A program made the position numbers and the translations under genes. Shown in pieces: positions 44,377 to 53,819 of a stretch of 64,000 bases of DNA; position 1 is the first letter of the stretch, and each line of letters starts with the position of its first letter. Source of the stretch: Phytohabitans rumicis. Lineage in GTDB: Bacteria > Actinomycetota > Actinomycetes > Mycobacteriales > Micromonosporaceae. The notes below the pieces were generated by a model. That model did no database searches. It was not told where the DNA came from and saw nothing but the letters and a program-made list of their open reading frames with translations. The stretch lies in NCBI RefSeq assembly GCF_011764445.1, contig NZ_BLPG01000001.1, positions 1,860,001-1,924,000 on the forward strand, in the 5' to 3' direction.

Positions 44377-44976
44377 GTGCTGAAGAAGATGTCCAAAGCA
44401 GAAAAGATCGGAATCTGGATCGGCGTGACGACGCTGGTCGTGAGCTCGTCGATCGCCCTGGTCGCCTGGCAGTGGCCGCAGCCGGTACGGCAGGAGCCGC
44501 TTTGGGAGAAGGAGGCGGCCGCGACGACGTCCGAGGCACCGCGGACCGTCCCGGCGACCGTTCCGGCCACCCAGAATAAAACCTATCTGGCAGACCTCTT
44601 TCCCCATTCCGGCGGCGCGAATATGACGTCGTTGCCGAGGGCATTGACGGGAAAGGACGGTTACGACCACCCGATCGTGGTCCGGTGCCCGACCAATCAG
44701 TCGGACGACAAGACGCGTTCGGTCACGTACCTGCTGCGCGGCCGGTACCTGGACTTCTCCGCCACCGTGCGGCCGTACTACTCGGCGGAGCGCGACGCCC
44801 GCACGTACGTGCACGCGGTCACCGGCGTCAAGGAGCGCGACGGGACGCTGACCCAGCAGACCAGGGGCACCCAGTTCGCCGCGACGATGGCCGCCCCGGC
44901 CACGCTGGCCGCGACGGTGGACGGCGCGGAGGAACTGACCATCCAGGTGCAGTGCGAGTCCCCGGAGGGGTCGTAG
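44377..44976 (+). CDS. Membrane-anchored protein with NPCBM/NEW2-like outer domain
   Basis: 199 residues. An N-terminal basic stretch and membrane segment (IGIWIGVTTLVVSSSIALVAW) precede a Thr/Pro linker. The domain from residue 80 resembles the NPCBM carbohydrate-binding fold: VTYLLRGRYLDFSATVRPYYSAERDARTYVHAV, with a beta-rich end. The start codon is GTG. It lies 95 bases before ureA on the same strand but is probably unrelated to urease. Confidence 0.65.
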   Translation: MLKKMSKAEKIGIWIGVTTLVVSSSIALVAWQWPQPVRQEPLWEKEAAATTSEAPRTVPATVPATQNKTYLADLFPHSGGANMTSLPRALTGKDGYDHPIVVRCPTNQSDDKTRSVTYLLRGRYLDFSATVRPYYSAERDARTYVHAVTGVKERDGTLTQQTRGTQFAATMAAPATLAATVDGAEELTIQVQCESPEGS

Positions 44977-45071
44977 TGTTCTCCGCGGCGCTGGTCACCC
45001 CGGCCGCGTGACCGCACAGTCGAAACGCACCGGAAATGTTGGGATGCCAGCATCCGGCCTGGAGGTGACCC

Positions 45072-45374
45072 GTGTTCCTGACCCGCCATGAGCAGGACCG
45101 GCTGCTGATCCACGTGGCGGCCGACGTGGCCTGGCGCCGCCGCGAGCGGGGCCTGCGGCTCAACCACCCGGAGGCCACCGCGATCATCACCGCGTTCCTG
45201 CTGGAGGCCGCCCGGGACGGGCGCACGGTCGCGGAGCTGATGGAGGCCGGCCGGCAGGTGCTCACCCGCGACGACGTGCTCGACGGCGTGCCGGAGATGC
45301 TGCCCGAGGTGCAGGTGGAGGCGACGTTCCCGGATGGGACCAAGCTCGTCACCGTCCACGAGCCGATCTCATGA
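45072..45374 (+). CDS. ureA: Urease gamma subunit
   Basis: 100 residues, the standard size. [33 protein letters not shown] and the C-terminal [33 protein letters not shown] are family signatures. GTG start at 45072, six bases after a strong ribosome binding site GGAGG. Its stop overlaps the ureB ATG (ATGA). First gene of the urease operon. Confidence 0.97.
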   Translation: MFLTRHEQDRLLIHVAADVAWRRRERGLRLNHPEATAIITAFLLEAARDGRTVAELMEAGRQVLTRDDVLDGVPEMLPEVQVEATFPDGTKLVTVHEPIS

Positions 45375-45676
45375 TCCCCGGCGAGGTCATCCCCGGCGCC
45401 GGGGAGGTCGAGATCAACGTGGGGCGGCCCGTGCTGACGCTCGCCGTCACCAACACCGGCGACCGGCCCGTGCAGGTCGGGTCCCACTACCACTTCGCCG
45501 AGGCCAACCCGGCCCTCGACTTCGACCGCGCGGCGGCCCGCGGGCACCGGCTCGCCGTCCCGGCCGGTACGAGCGTGCGCTTCGAGCCGGGCGTGCCCCG
45601 CGACGTCGACCTGGTGCCGCTCGCCGGCAACCGGATCGTGCCGGGGCTCCGTGGCGAGGTAGGGGGCGCACTGTGA
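45371..45676 (+). CDS. ureB: Urease beta subunit
   Basis: 101 residues; [55 protein letters not shown] covers most of the conserved core, with the SHYHF signature. The stop codon lies inside the left arm of the long hairpin that separates it from ureC. Confidence 0.97.
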   Translation: MIPGEVIPGAGEVEINVGRPVLTLAVTNTGDRPVQVGSHYHFAEANPALDFDRAAARGHRLAVPAGTSVRFEPGVPRDVDLVPLAGNRIVPGLRGEVGGAL

Positions 45677-45789
45677 CCGCGTGCAGCGGCGCGGCGCCGT
45701 TTTCCCAGCGGCGTCACGAACCGTGCCCGGCCCTGAACGCCGCCGCCGATGGGAAGGCGGCGCCTTCGGGCGCCGCTGCACGCGGTCAC
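45673..45789. promoter_or_regulatory. Giant hairpin filling the ureB-ureC gap
   Basis: A perfect 20 bp inverted repeat (45673-45692 with 45770-45789) encloses a second 15 bp stem (45693-45707 with 45750-45764, two G-U pairs) and an inner GCGGCG/CGCCGC stem. A five-base bulge TTCGG offers an alternative local UUCG hairpin (GGCGCC-TTCG-GGCGCC, 45759-45774). The left arm contains the ureB stop; the right arm ends two bases before the ureC ribosome binding site AGGAGG. Confidence 0.75.
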
Positions 45790-45800
45790 CAGGAGGCACT

Positions 45801-47501
45801 ATGAACCGCCAGCGGTACATCTCCCTCTACGGGCCCACCACCGGCGACCGGATCCGGCTGGCCGACACCAACCTGCTCGTCGAGGTCGAAAAGGACCACT
45901 GCGCCGGCGGCGACGAGGCGGTCTTCGGCGGCGGCAAGGTGATCCGCGAGTCGATGGGCCAGTCCCGCGCCACCCGCGCGGAGGGTACGCCGGACACCGT
46001 CATCACCGGCGCGGTGATCCTCGACCACTGGGGCATCGTCAAGGCCGACATCGGCATCCGCGACGGCCGGATCGTGGCGATCGGCAAGGCCGGCAACCCG
46101 GACACCATGGACGGCGTCCACCCCGACCTGGTCATCGGGCCGGGCACCGAGATCATAGCCGGCAACGGCAAGATCCTGACCGCCGGCGCGATCGACTCGC
46201 ACGTCCACTTCATCTGCCCGCAGATCCTGGAAGAGGCCCTGGCCAGCGGGATCACCACGGTCATCGGCGGCGGCACCGGCCCGGCCGAGGGCACCAAGGC
46301 CACCACCGTCACGCCCAACGCCTGGCACCTGGCCCGGATGCTGGAGGCGATCGACTCCTGGCCGGTCAACGTGATGCTGCTCGGCAAGGGCAACACGGTC
46401 AGCGAAGAGTCCATGTGGGAGCAGCTGCGGGCCGGCGCCGGCGGCTTCAAGCTGCACGAGGACTGGGGCACCACGCCGGCCGCCATCGACGCCTGCCTGA
46501 GGGTGGCGGACGCGTCCGGCGTCCAGGTCAACATCCACACCGACACGCTGAACGAGGCCGGCTTCGTCGAGGACACCCTGCGGGCGATCGGCGGCCGCGC
46601 GATCCACGCGTACCACACCGAGGGCGCCGGCGGCGGGCACGCGCCGGACATCATCACCGTCGCCGCGCACCCCAACGTGCTCCCGTCGTCGACCAACCCG
46701 ACCCGGCCGTACACCCGGAACACGCTCGACGAGCACCTCGACATGCTGATGGTCTGCCACCACCTCAACCCGGCGGTGCCGGAGGACCTGGCGTTCGCGG
46801 AGAGCCGCATCCGGCCGAGCACGATGGCCGCCGAGGACGTGCTGCACGACCTCGGCGCGATCTCGATCATCGGCTCGGACGCGCAGGCCATGGGGCGGGT
46901 GGGCGAGGTCGTCCTGCGTACCTGGCAGACCGCTCACGTGATGAAGGACCGGCGCGGCGCGCTGCCCGGCGACGGCGCCGCCGACAACGTCCGGGCCCGC
47001 CGGTACGTCGCCAAGTACACGATCTGCCCCGCCGTCGCGCACGGCATCGAGGGCGAGGTGGGCTCGGTCGAGGCGGGCAAGCTCGCCGACCTCGTGCTGT
47101 GGGACCCGGCGTTCTTCGGCGTACGCCCGCACCTGGTCATCAAGGGCGGCATGATCGCGTGGGCGCAGATGGGCGACGCGAACGCCTCCATCCCCACCCC
47201 GCAGCCGGTGCTCCCCCGGCCCATGTTCGGCGCGTACGGCGCGGTGCCGGCCGCCACCAGCCTGGCGTTCGTGGCGCCGGCCGCGATCGAGGACGGCCTC
47301 GCGGCGCGCCTCGCCGTGGCCCGCAGGCTGGCCCCGGTCGCCGACGTCCGCGCGCGCGGCAAGGCCGACCTGCCGCTCAACGACGCGACACCGCGCATCG
47401 AGGTAGAGCCGGACACGTTCACGGTCCGCATCGACGGGGAGGTCATCGAGGCGCGACCGGTCACCGAACTGCCCATGGCGCAGCGGTACTTTCTGTTCTG
47501 A
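45801..47501 (+). CDS. ureC: Urease alpha subunit
   Basis: Catalytic subunit, 566 residues, intact. Nickel ligands: HVH at about 134-136, the carbamylated Lys217 in [10 protein letters not shown], the His of [10 protein letters not shown], the [12 protein letters not shown] segment, the catalytic flap VCHHLNP and Asp in [17 protein letters not shown] 45801 follows AGGAGG at 45791. The stop overlaps the ureF ATG by one base. Hydrolyses urea from the guanidine hydrolase or the Urt transporter encoded nearby. Confidence 0.98.
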   Translation: MNRQRYISLYGPTTGDRIRLADTNLLVEVEKDHCAGGDEAVFGGGKVIRESMGQSRATRAEGTPDTVITGAVILDHWGIVKADIGIRDGRIVAIGKAGNPDTMDGVHPDLVIGPGTEIIAGNGKILTAGAIDSHVHFICPQILEEALASGITTVIGGGTGPAEGTKATTVTPNAWHLARMLEAIDSWPVNVMLLGKGNTVSEESMWEQLRAGAGGFKLHEDWGTTPAAIDACLRVADASGVQVNIHTDTLNEAGFVEDTLRAIGGRAIHAYHTEGAGGGHAPDIITVAAHPNVLPSSTNPTRPYTRNTLDEHLDMLMVCHHLNPAVPEDLAFAESRIRPSTMAAEDVLHDLGAISIIGSDAQAMGRVGEVVLRTWQTAHVMKDRRGALPGDGAADNVRARRYVAKYTICPAVAHGIEGEVGSVEAGKLADLVLWDPAFFGVRPHLVIKGGMIAWAQMGDANASIPTPQPVLPRPMFGAYGAVPAATSLAFVAPAAIEDGLAARLAVARRLAPVADVRARGKADLPLNDATPRIEVEPDTFTVRIDGEVIEARPVTELPMAQRYFLF

Positions 47502-48127
47502 TGAGCGCGTACACCCTGCTCCTGCTCGCGGACGGCCGGTTTCCCGCCGGCGGCCACGCGCACTCGGGCGGCCTGGAGGCGGCCGTCGCGGCGGGCCGGG
47601 TGCGCGAGCTGCCGGACCTGGCGGCGTTCCTGCGCGGCCGGCTGCACACGGCGGGGCTGGTGAGCGCCGCGTTCGCCGCGCAGGCGTGCGCCGGAGCGGA
47701 CACCGGGTGGCTCGACGGCGAGCTGGACGCCCGCACCCCATCCCCCGCGCTGCGGCGCGCCTCCCGGGCCCAGGGGCGGGCGCTGCTGCGCGCCGGGCGC
47801 ACCATCTGGTCACTGCCCACTGTGGACCGCGACCCGCACCACCCGGTCGCGCTCGGCGTGGTGGCCGCCGCGGCCGGGCTGACCCCGGCACAGGCCGCGC
47901 TCACCGCCGCGTACGGCACGGTCAGCGGGCCGGCCAGCGCCGCCGTGCGCCTGCTCGGCCTCGACCCGTACGCCGTACACGGCCTGCTCGCCGGGCTCGC
48001 CGCGGAGTGCGACGCGGTCGCCGCGCAAGCGACCACCGTGGACGAGCTGCCCGCCTGCTCCGCACCGATACTGGACATTGGATCCGAGATACACGCGTCC
48101 TGGGAGGTGCGTCTCTTTGCCAGCTGA
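47501..48127 (+). CDS. ureF: Urease accessory protein UreF
   Basis: 208 residues, helical. [29 protein letters not shown] at the start and [18 protein letters not shown] at the end are family features. It works with UreD and UreG to load nickel. ATG 47501 overlaps the ureC TGA, and its 3' end overlaps ureG by 11 bases. Confidence 0.95.
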   Translation: MSAYTLLLLADGRFPAGGHAHSGGLEAAVAAGRVRELPDLAAFLRGRLHTAGLVSAAFAAQACAGADTGWLDGELDARTPSPALRRASRAQGRALLRAGRTIWSLPTVDRDPHHPVALGVVAAAAGLTPAQAALTAAYGTVSGPASAAVRLLGLDPYAVHGLLAGLAAECDAVAAQATTVDELPACSAPILDIGSEIHASWEVRLFAS

Positions 48128-48779
48128 CCACGAACACCCACACCCGCACGACGATCCGCACGCCCCGCTCAAGGCCGGCGAACGCGCGCTGCGGATCGGT
48201 ATCGGCGGCCCCGTCGGCTCCGGCAAGACCGCCCTCGTCGCCGCCCTCTGCCGCACCCTCGCCGGCGAACTCAACCTCGCCGTCGTCACCAACGACATCT
48301 ACACCACCGAGGACGCCGACTTCCTGCTGCGCAACGGCGTCCTACCCGCCGACCGCATCAAGGCCGTGGAGACCGGCTGCTGCCCGCACACCGCGATCCG
48401 CGACGACATCTCCGCCAACCTCGACGCCGTCGAAGACCTCGAAGCCGACCTCGGCCCCCTCGACCTCGTCCTCGTTGAGAGCGGCGGCGACAACCTGACC
48501 GCCACGTTCAGCAAGGGCCTGGTCGACCGGCAGATCTTCGTGGTCGACGTCGCCGGCGGCGACAAGGTCCCCCGCAAGGGCGGCCCCGGCGTCACCACCG
48601 CCGACCTGCTCGTCATCAACAAGACCGACCTCGCCCCCCTCGTCGGCGCCGACCTGTCCGTGATGGCCCGCGACGCCGGCGCACGCCGCGGCGACCTGCC
48701 CACCGTCTTCCTCTCGCTCGTCGAGGACCCGTCCGCCAAGGCGGTCGCCGACTGGGTGCGCGGCCTCCGCGCGGCATGA
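48117..48779 (+). CDS. ureG: Urease accessory GTPase UreG
   Basis: 220 residues. An N-terminal His-rich metal-binding stretch ([14 protein letters not shown]) precedes the P-loop [18 protein letters not shown], then [13 protein letters not shown], the nickel-site [13 protein letters not shown] and the guanine motif [11 protein letters not shown] 48117 is chosen because GGGAGG lies nine bases before it; upstream frame continues but lacks a better site. It overlaps ureF and is overlapped by ureD. Confidence 0.95.
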   Translation: MPADHEHPHPHDDPHAPLKAGERALRIGIGGPVGSGKTALVAALCRTLAGELNLAVVTNDIYTTEDADFLLRNGVLPADRIKAVETGCCPHTAIRDDISANLDAVEDLEADLGPLDLVLVESGGDNLTATFSKGLVDRQIFVVDVAGGDKVPRKGGPGVTTADLLVINKTDLAPLVGADLSVMARDAGARRGDLPTVFLSLVEDPSAKAVADWVRGLRAA

Positions 48780-49607
48780 AAGCCACCGCCCGGGTCGCGG
48801 CGGTCGCGGACTGCGGGCGCACGCGCCTGGTCACCCTCCGCTCGCAGACACCCCTTCTGGTACGCCGTACGGGTCCCCGGAACGCGAGAGGGGAGACCGA
48901 GGTGCACTTCGTCGGCGGCGCCGCCGGGCCGCTCGGCGGCGACCACCTGCGGATCGAGATCGAGGTCGGTCCCGGGGCACAGCTGTGCGTCCGCACGGTG
49001 GCCGCTTCCCTGGCGCTGCCCGGCGCCGGCGGCGAGCAGTCCCTGCTGGAGGTGCACGCCACCGTGGCCGCCGGGGCACCCTGCGCTGGCTGCCCGAGCC
49101 GCTCATCGCCGCCCGCGGCTGCGACCACGTGTCACGCTCCACTGTGGAGTTGGAGGAGGGCGCCCGGCTGGAGTGGCGCGAGGAACTCGTCTGCGGCCGC
49201 CACGGCGAGGAGCCCGGCGACGCCCGGCTGGACAGCACGGTGCGCCACGGCGGACGTACCCTCCTGCGCCAGGAACTGGCGGTGGGACCGCGTGCCCCCG
49301 CCTGGGACGGCCCGGCGGTCCTCGCCGGCGCCCGCGCCACCGGCTCCCTACTCCTCGTCGATCCCCTGTGGACCGGCAACCCCCACCGCCCGCGATCCTC
49401 GGCCCCACGGCCGCCCAAATGCCCCTCCCCGGCCCAGCCCTCCTCATCGTCGCCACCGGCACCCCCAAACCGTCCACACCCACCTCACCCCCTCCCCCTC
49501 CCCGCCGCGCTCCCCGCGCCCGCTTTCCCCGTCGATCAAGGGCAAACGGCTGCGGTTTGATCTCCAATCCGCGGCCGTTTGCCCTTGATCGACGGGGTTT
49601 CCCTTGA
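48776..49607 (+). CDS. ureD: Urease accessory protein UreD/UreH, two or more apparent frameshifts
   Basis: Scaffold for nickel loading of urease. ATG 48776 overlaps the ureG stop. The N-terminal [34 protein letters not shown], then [21 protein letters not shown] after adding a base at 49073-49076, and [22 protein letters not shown] after a second base at 49380-49384, reconstruct the family. From about 49470 the frame is doubtful and all three frames run into repeat copy 4. The true end is therefore uncertain by about 100 bases. Confidence 0.8.
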
Positions 49608-49615
49608 TCGGCGAG
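49527..49615. repeat. TTGATC palindromic repeat, copy 4
   Basis: Perfect 24 bp inner arms, 49527-49550 and 49574-49597, flank TGCGGTTTGATCTCCAATCCGCG. An outer right half CCTTGATCGGCG follows. It touches or overlaps the end of ureD and probably supplies its stop codon in this assembly. Confidence 0.9.
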
Positions 49616-49716
49616 GCGCCGGGCGCGTCGGGCTCGGGCTCACGATGGTTCGGGCTCGTCGGGCGTCAGGTGGACGCGCGCTACGCCCCAGTAGGGCTGC
49701 CCTGTTGGGGGCCTAC

Positions 49717-49774
49717 GCGTGAGTAGGGCACCCCTGTTCACGCCGGAGCGGGTACAGGGGCGCCCTACTCACGC
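49717..49774. terminator. GTGAGTAGGG-family hairpin after urease
   Basis: 21 bp arms (49717-49737 and 49754-49774, one mismatch) beginning GCGTGAGTAGGGC, loop 16 bases. Candidate terminator of the urease operon. Same sequence family as 32111-32168. Confidence 0.6.
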
Positions 49775-49930
49775 CGCAACACCCAAGCGAGGCCCCCTTC
49801 GGACGGGCCGCTTGTCGGCGCGACCTGCCCCCGCATCAACGCGAAGGATCTGGGTCGCTGGAGCGACTCGAATCCTTCACGTAGGTCCCGCAGTCGGGGT
49901 CCAGCCCGACCGTCCGCCCCAGCACCTCAC
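49775..49930. other. Non-coding stretch with a small cruciform
   Basis: No credible gene. GAAGGAT (49843-49849) and ATCCTTC (49872-49878) bracket GTCGCT-GG-AGCGAC (49854-49867), giving a two-level stem. Its right half faintly recalls a tRNA T arm, but no cloverleaf fits. Confidence 0.3.
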
Positions 49931-50012
49931 CGATCAAGGACTTTCGCGTCGATCAAGGGCAAAGGGTCGTGGTTTGGAGATCAAAGCACGGCCGTATGCC
50001 CTTGATCGACGG
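49931..50012. repeat. TTGATC palindromic repeat, copy 5 (reverse orientation)
   Basis: 25 bp inner arms, 49947-49971 and 49987-50011, with three mismatches. The loop GTTTGGAGATCAAAG is as in copy 2. Outer left half CGATCAAGGA at 49931. Lies between urease and the DoxX gene. Confidence 0.85.
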
Positions 50013-50146
50013 GGAAGGCGCGCGGGGAGAGAGGGGCGGGAGAGCAGCGCGGGAAGAGGGAGTCAAGACATAGACGAGCATGGATGGATCGGGTTAGGAT
50101 CTCTGGGCCGTGGGACCAGTCAACTGATCCTTTCAGGAGCTCTCCG

Positions 50147-50563
50147 ATGAACCCTGCCCGTCTGACCGACCTCATGACCACCCTATTCCGGCTCGTGCTC
50201 GGCCTGCTGTTCGCGATCCATGGCGCCGCGTCGCTGTTCGGCGTCTTCGGCGGCAGCCGCGGATCCGGCGCGGCCATCGCGGTCGGCACGTGGCCCGGCT
50301 GGTGGGCGGCGCTGATCCAGTTCACCGGCGGCGTGCTGGTGCTGGCCGGCCTGAGTACGCGGATCGCCGCGATCGTCTGCTCCGGCTCCATGGCGTACGC
50401 GTACTTCGTCGTACACCAGCCTGATGCTCTGCTGCCGCTCAACAACGGCGGCGAGTTGGCCGCGCTCTTCTGCTGGTCGTTCCTGCTGATCGCGGTGCTC
50501 GGTCCGGGCAAGTGGTCGGTCGACGGGGTGCTCGCGCAGCGGCGGACCGCCCCGGCCTCATGA
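50147..50563 (+). CDS. DoxX-family membrane protein
   Basis: 138 residues with four hydrophobic segments: LFRLVLGLLFAIHGAASLF, WWAALIQFTGGVLVLAGLS, IAAIVCSGSMAYAYFVV and AALFCWSFLLIAVLGPG. GLLFAIHG and a later Gly/Pro turn fit DoxX. ATG 50147 has AGGAGC nine bases before it. The role of this family is poorly known (redox or membrane stress in some species). It stands alone between the urease operon and the guanidine riboswitch. Confidence 0.8.
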   Translation: MNPARLTDLMTTLFRLVLGLLFAIHGAASLFGVFGGSRGSGAAIAVGTWPGWWAALIQFTGGVLVLAGLSTRIAAIVCSGSMAYAYFVVHQPDALLPLNNGGELAALFCWSFLLIAVLGPGKWSVDGVLAQRRTAPAS

Positions 50564-50644
50564 AGTGAGGACATCGACACACGTTCGCAACAATCGGGCA
50601 AAGCGAGGGCAACCGGTGGCGGGTCTACTGCCTCTGACTCACCA

Positions 50645-50764
50645 CCGGTGAGGCGCGCCTAGGGTTCCGCCGCCCGTCACGTACGACGGGCGGGCTGGTC
50701 CGAGAGGCGCAGGCGCGGCGGCAAGCGTCGTCGCGTTCCACGGCGGGACAAAAGCCCGGGAGAC
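50645..50764 (+). ncRNA. Guanidine-I (ykkC) riboswitch
   Basis: Hallmark pieces occur in order: CTAGGGTTCCG (50659-50669), the GGTCCGAGAGG segment (50697-50707) and GGCGGGACAAAAGCCCGGGA (50742-50761). Between them are variable GC stems. A small ACAGCC/GGCTGT hairpin (50763-50781) follows and may belong to the expression platform. The aptamer class senses free guanidine and usually switches on guanidine export or breakdown genes, which fits the gene cluster starting at 50879. Outer limits are approximate. Confidence 0.9.
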
Positions 50765-50878
50765 AGCCGCAACCTGGCTGTGTTGGCTGCAGCCGCTTCC
50801 GCAGCGCCATCGAGCGCAAGCACCGCACATGCGGAAGCGGCGAGGCTTCCTCGGCCAGGCCCCTGTCGGAGGTTGCCC

Positions 50879-51994
50879 GTGGGCCTTTACCACGATCACT
50901 ACGGACCCGAAGCCCGCTACGCCGTGGAGCGCGAGGCAGAGCTGCCCACCACCAAGTGGGAGGAGGAGGTCGCCCGCGGCCTGGAGCTCGGCCTGCCCGG
51001 CGCCGACTCCATCGTGGACAAGCGCATCCCCACCTTCTCACGCGGCGAACTGCCGCACTTCGCCGGCATCAACACGTTCCTCAAGGCGCCATACGTGGAG
51101 GACGTGCGCCGCTGCGGCGAGTACGACGTCGCGGTGCTGGGCGCCCCGTTCGACGGTGGCACGACGTACCGCTCAGGCACGCGCTTCGGGCCGCAGGGGA
51201 TCCGCAAGATCTCGGCGCTCTACGGCCCGTACTCGTTCGAATTGGGTGTCGACCTGCGCGAGTCGATCACGATCGCCGACCTCGGCGATGTCTTCACCAT
51301 CCCGGCGAACATCGAGAAGACGTTCGACCAGATCTCCAAGGCGGTCGCCCACGTGTACGCCTCGGGCGCGTTCCCGGTGGTGCTCGGCGGCGACCACTCG
51401 ATCGGCTATCCCACCGTGCGCGGCGTGGCCCAGCACCTGAACGGCAACCTGGGCATCATCCACTTCGACCGGCACGTCGACACCCAGGAGACCGACCTCG
51501 ACGAGCGGATGCACACCACGCCGTGGTTCCACGCCACCGACATCCCCAACGTCCCGGCGAAGAACCTGGTGCAGATCGGCATCGGCGGCTGGCAGGCGCC
51601 CCGCCCCGGCGTCAAGGTGGGCCGGGAGCGCGGCACGACCATCATGACGGTCACCGACTGCGTGGAGATGGGCATCGAGGCCGCCGCTGAGAAGGCGCTC
51701 GAGGTGGCCTGGGACGGCGCCGACGCGGTGTGGTTGTCGTTCGACGTGGACTGCCTGGACGCCGCGTTCGTGCCCGGCACCGGCTGGCCCGAGCCGGGCG
51801 GCTTCCTGCCCCGCGAGGTGCTCAAGTTCATCCAGCTCATCGCCGAGAAGCCGCTGGCCGGCATCGAGGTCGTGGAGTGCTCGCCGCCGTACGACAACGC
51901 CGAGATCACCTCCCTCATCGCCACCCGGGTCATCTGCGACACGCTCGGCTGCCTGGTCCGGGCGGGTCACCTCCCCCAGAGGAGCAAGTCATGA
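50879..51994 (+). CDS. Agmatinase-family ureohydrolase, probable guanidine hydrolase (GdmH type)
   Basis: 371 residues from GTG 50879, with GGAGG at 50868. Metal-binding motifs of the arginase superfamily: VLGGDHSIGYP (about 167-177), HFDRHVD (about 195-201) and LSFDVDCLDAAFVPGTGWPEPGGFLP. The second motif reads DRHVD instead of the usual DAHxD. I recall this in cyanobacterial guanidine hydrolase, but could not check it. The riboswitch upstream and a urease operon next door argue for guanidine to urea plus ammonia, not agmatine. Guanidine hydrolase is a nickel enzyme; no hypAB genes are in the window. ATGA overlap with the next gene. Confidence 0.85.
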   Translation: MGLYHDHYGPEARYAVEREAELPTTKWEEEVARGLELGLPGADSIVDKRIPTFSRGELPHFAGINTFLKAPYVEDVRRCGEYDVAVLGAPFDGGTTYRSGTRFGPQGIRKISALYGPYSFELGVDLRESITIADLGDVFTIPANIEKTFDQISKAVAHVYASGAFPVVLGGDHSIGYPTVRGVAQHLNGNLGIIHFDRHVDTQETDLDERMHTTPWFHATDIPNVPAKNLVQIGIGGWQAPRPGVKVGRERGTTIMTVTDCVEMGIEAAAEKALEVAWDGADAVWLSFDVDCLDAAFVPGTGWPEPGGFLPREVLKFIQLIAEKPLAGIEVVECSPPYDNAEITSLIATRVICDTLGCLVRAGHLPQRSKS

Positions 51995-52983
51995 AGAGAT
52001 TCCTCGCCGCCGCGGCGGCGCTCACATTGCTGACCGCATGCGGCTCGTCGGACGGCGACGACGCCGCCGAGGCCGGCCAGCCGACGACGGTACGGGTGGG
52101 CTTCAGCGCCTGGCCGGGCTGGTTTCCCTGGCAGGTGGCCCAGGAGCAGGGCCTGTTCGCCAAGAACGGCGTGACGGTCGAGCTGAAGTACTTCGACAGC
52201 TACACCGACAGCCTCACCGCCCTGTCCACCGGCAACCTGGACGCCAACAGCCAGACCCTCAACGACACGCTCTCCTCGGTCAGCGGCGGCGCGAAGCAGA
52301 CCGTCGTGCTGGTCAACGACAACTCGACCGGCAACGACCAGATCATCGCCCGGCCCGGCATCGACTCGGTGGCCGATCTGAAGGGCAAGACGGTGGCCGT
52401 CGAGCAGGGCACCGTCGACCACTACCTGCTGCTGCTCGCGCTGCAGAAGGCCGGACTGTCCGAACAGGACGTCACCGTCAAGGCGCTGCTGACCGACGCG
52501 GCCGCCGCCGCGTTCCTGGCCGGGCAGGTGGACGCGGTGGGCGCGTTCGCCCCGTTCACCACGACGGCGCTGGGGCTGGCCGGCAGCAAGGCGATCGCGA
52601 CCTCCGCCGACTTCCCCGGCGCGATCCCCGACCACCTGGTCTTCGAGGCCGACTTCGTCAAGGACCACCCGAAGGAGGTCCAGGCGATGGTGGACACCTG
52701 GTTCGACACGCTCGCGTGGATCAAGGACAACCCCGCCGCGGCCGTCGGCATCATGGCCAAGAAGGGCGGCGTCAGCGACGCCGACTACAAGAGCTACGAC
52801 GCGGGTACGACGATCTTCACGCGCGAGCAGAACCTCGCCGCGTTCGAGTCCGGTCAGACGCCGGCCAACCTCGACTTCCAGGCCAAGTCGATCGCCAAGT
52901 TCCTGGTCGACGCCAAGCTGGTCGACGAGGAGCCGCCGCTGGACGGCCTGCTCGACGCCACGTTCGTCAAGGCAGCTACGTGA
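51991..52983 (+). CDS. ABC transporter substrate-binding lipoprotein (NMT1/THI5-like)
   Basis: 330 residues. Signal peptide with lipobox LTLLTAC, lipidated at Cys about 18. The NMT1/SsuA-type fold shows VGFSAWPGWFPWQVAQEQGLFAKNGVTVELKYFDSYTDSLTALSTGNLDANSQTL, and VAVEQGTVDHYLLLLAL. Classical ligands of this family are nitrate, sulfonates and pyrimidine precursors. The riboswitch-led operon suggests guanidine or a guanidinium compound here. Coupled to the genes on both sides by overlaps. Confidence 0.88.
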   Translation: MKRFLAAAAALTLLTACGSSDGDDAAEAGQPTTVRVGFSAWPGWFPWQVAQEQGLFAKNGVTVELKYFDSYTDSLTALSTGNLDANSQTLNDTLSSVSGGAKQTVVLVNDNSTGNDQIIARPGIDSVADLKGKTVAVEQGTVDHYLLLLALQKAGLSEQDVTVKALLTDAAAAAFLAGQVDAVGAFAPFTTTALGLAGSKAIATSADFPGAIPDHLVFEADFVKDHPKEVQAMVDTWFDTLAWIKDNPAAAVGIMAKKGGVSDADYKSYDAGTTIFTREQNLAAFESGQTPANLDFQAKSIAKFLVDAKLVDEEPPLDGLLDATFVKAAT

Positions 52984-53819
52984 CGCTCGTGGCCGCCCCG
53001 GCTCCGCCCCGCTCGCTCCCGCGCCGCAGGCCGGCGCGGGCGGGCGGGCTGTGGGGCATCCGTACGCCGATCTCGCGGCCCGCCCGGTGGACACTGACCG
53101 TGCTGTCGGTGACCGTCCCGCTGGCCGCCTGGCAGGTGCTCAGCATGGTCATCGACGGGCGGCCGGACTTCCTGCCGGGCCCGCTCGAAGCGTTCGCGGC
53201 GGGCGTGGAGATGGCCCGCGACGGGCAGCTGCTCACCGACGCGTGGGCCACCGTGCGGCGGGTGCTGGAGGGCTTCGGGCTGGCGGTGCTGGTGTCGGTG
53301 CCGCTGGGCATCCTGATGGGCAGCTTCCCGGCCGGGCAGGCCGCCCTCGAACCGCTCGTCGGGCTGCTGCGCTACCTGCCGGCCAGCGCGTTCATCCCGC
53401 TACTGATCATCTGGCTGGGCCTGGGCGAGCCGTCCAAGGTGGCCCTGCTCTTCCTCGCCGCGTTCTTCTTCAACACGCTGATGACCGCCGACGCCGTACG
53501 GCAGGTGCCCGCCGCGCTGATCGACGTGTCGTACACGCTGGGCGCCCGGCGGGGCGAGGTGCTGCGCAAGGTCATCGTCCCGTACGCCCTGCCCGGCATG
53601 ATCGACTCGGTACGCGTCAACGCGGCCGCCTCGTGGAGCTTCGTGGTCGTCGCCGAGCTGATCGCCTCCGAGTCGGGGCTCGGCTACCGCATCGTCCGGG
53701 CGCAGCGGTTCAACCAGATCGACCGCATCTTCGCCGTACTCGTGGTCATCGCTCTTATCGGACTGACGATCGACCTGATGTTGCGGCTGGCGCGCGACCG
53801 GGTGGGGAGGTGGGTGTGA
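52980..53819 (+). CDS. ABC transporter permease (SsuC/TauC type)
   Basis: 279 residues, six or so hydrophobic segments, starting after a basic Pro/Arg-rich N-terminus of about 35 residues. The binding-protein-dependent permease loop with EAA-like motif is near 180: DVSYTLGARRGEVLRKVIVPYALPGMIDSVR. GTG 52980 overlaps the previous stop and its own stop overlaps the ATPase GTG. Imports the ligand caught by the lipoprotein. Confidence 0.9.
   Translation: MTLVAAPAPPRSLPRRRPARAGGLWGIRTPISRPARWTLTVLSVTVPLAAWQVLSMVIDGRPDFLPGPLEAFAAGVEMARDGQLLTDAWATVRRVLEGFGLAVLVSVPLGILMGSFPAGQAALEPLVGLLRYLPASAFIPLLIIWLGLGEPSKVALLFLAAFFFNTLMTADAVRQVPAALIDVSYTLGARRGEVLRKVIVPYALPGMIDSVRVNAAASWSFVVVAELIASESGLGYRIVRAQRFNQIDRIFAVLVVIALIGLTIDLMLRLARDRVGRWV

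Noticed and set aside
44977-45071. GlnR site before ureA
   Set aside because: GTGAC and GAAAC are nine bases apart instead of six, so it does not fit the consensus.
49843-49878. tRNA or tRNA-derived attachment site
   Set aside because: Only a T-arm-like half is seen; no acceptor, D or anticodon arm can be drawn.
50879-51994. Plain agmatinase in polyamine metabolism
   Set aside because: The guanidine-I riboswitch, the DRHVD motif and the urease neighbourhood fit guanidine hydrolysis better, though only assays would settle it.
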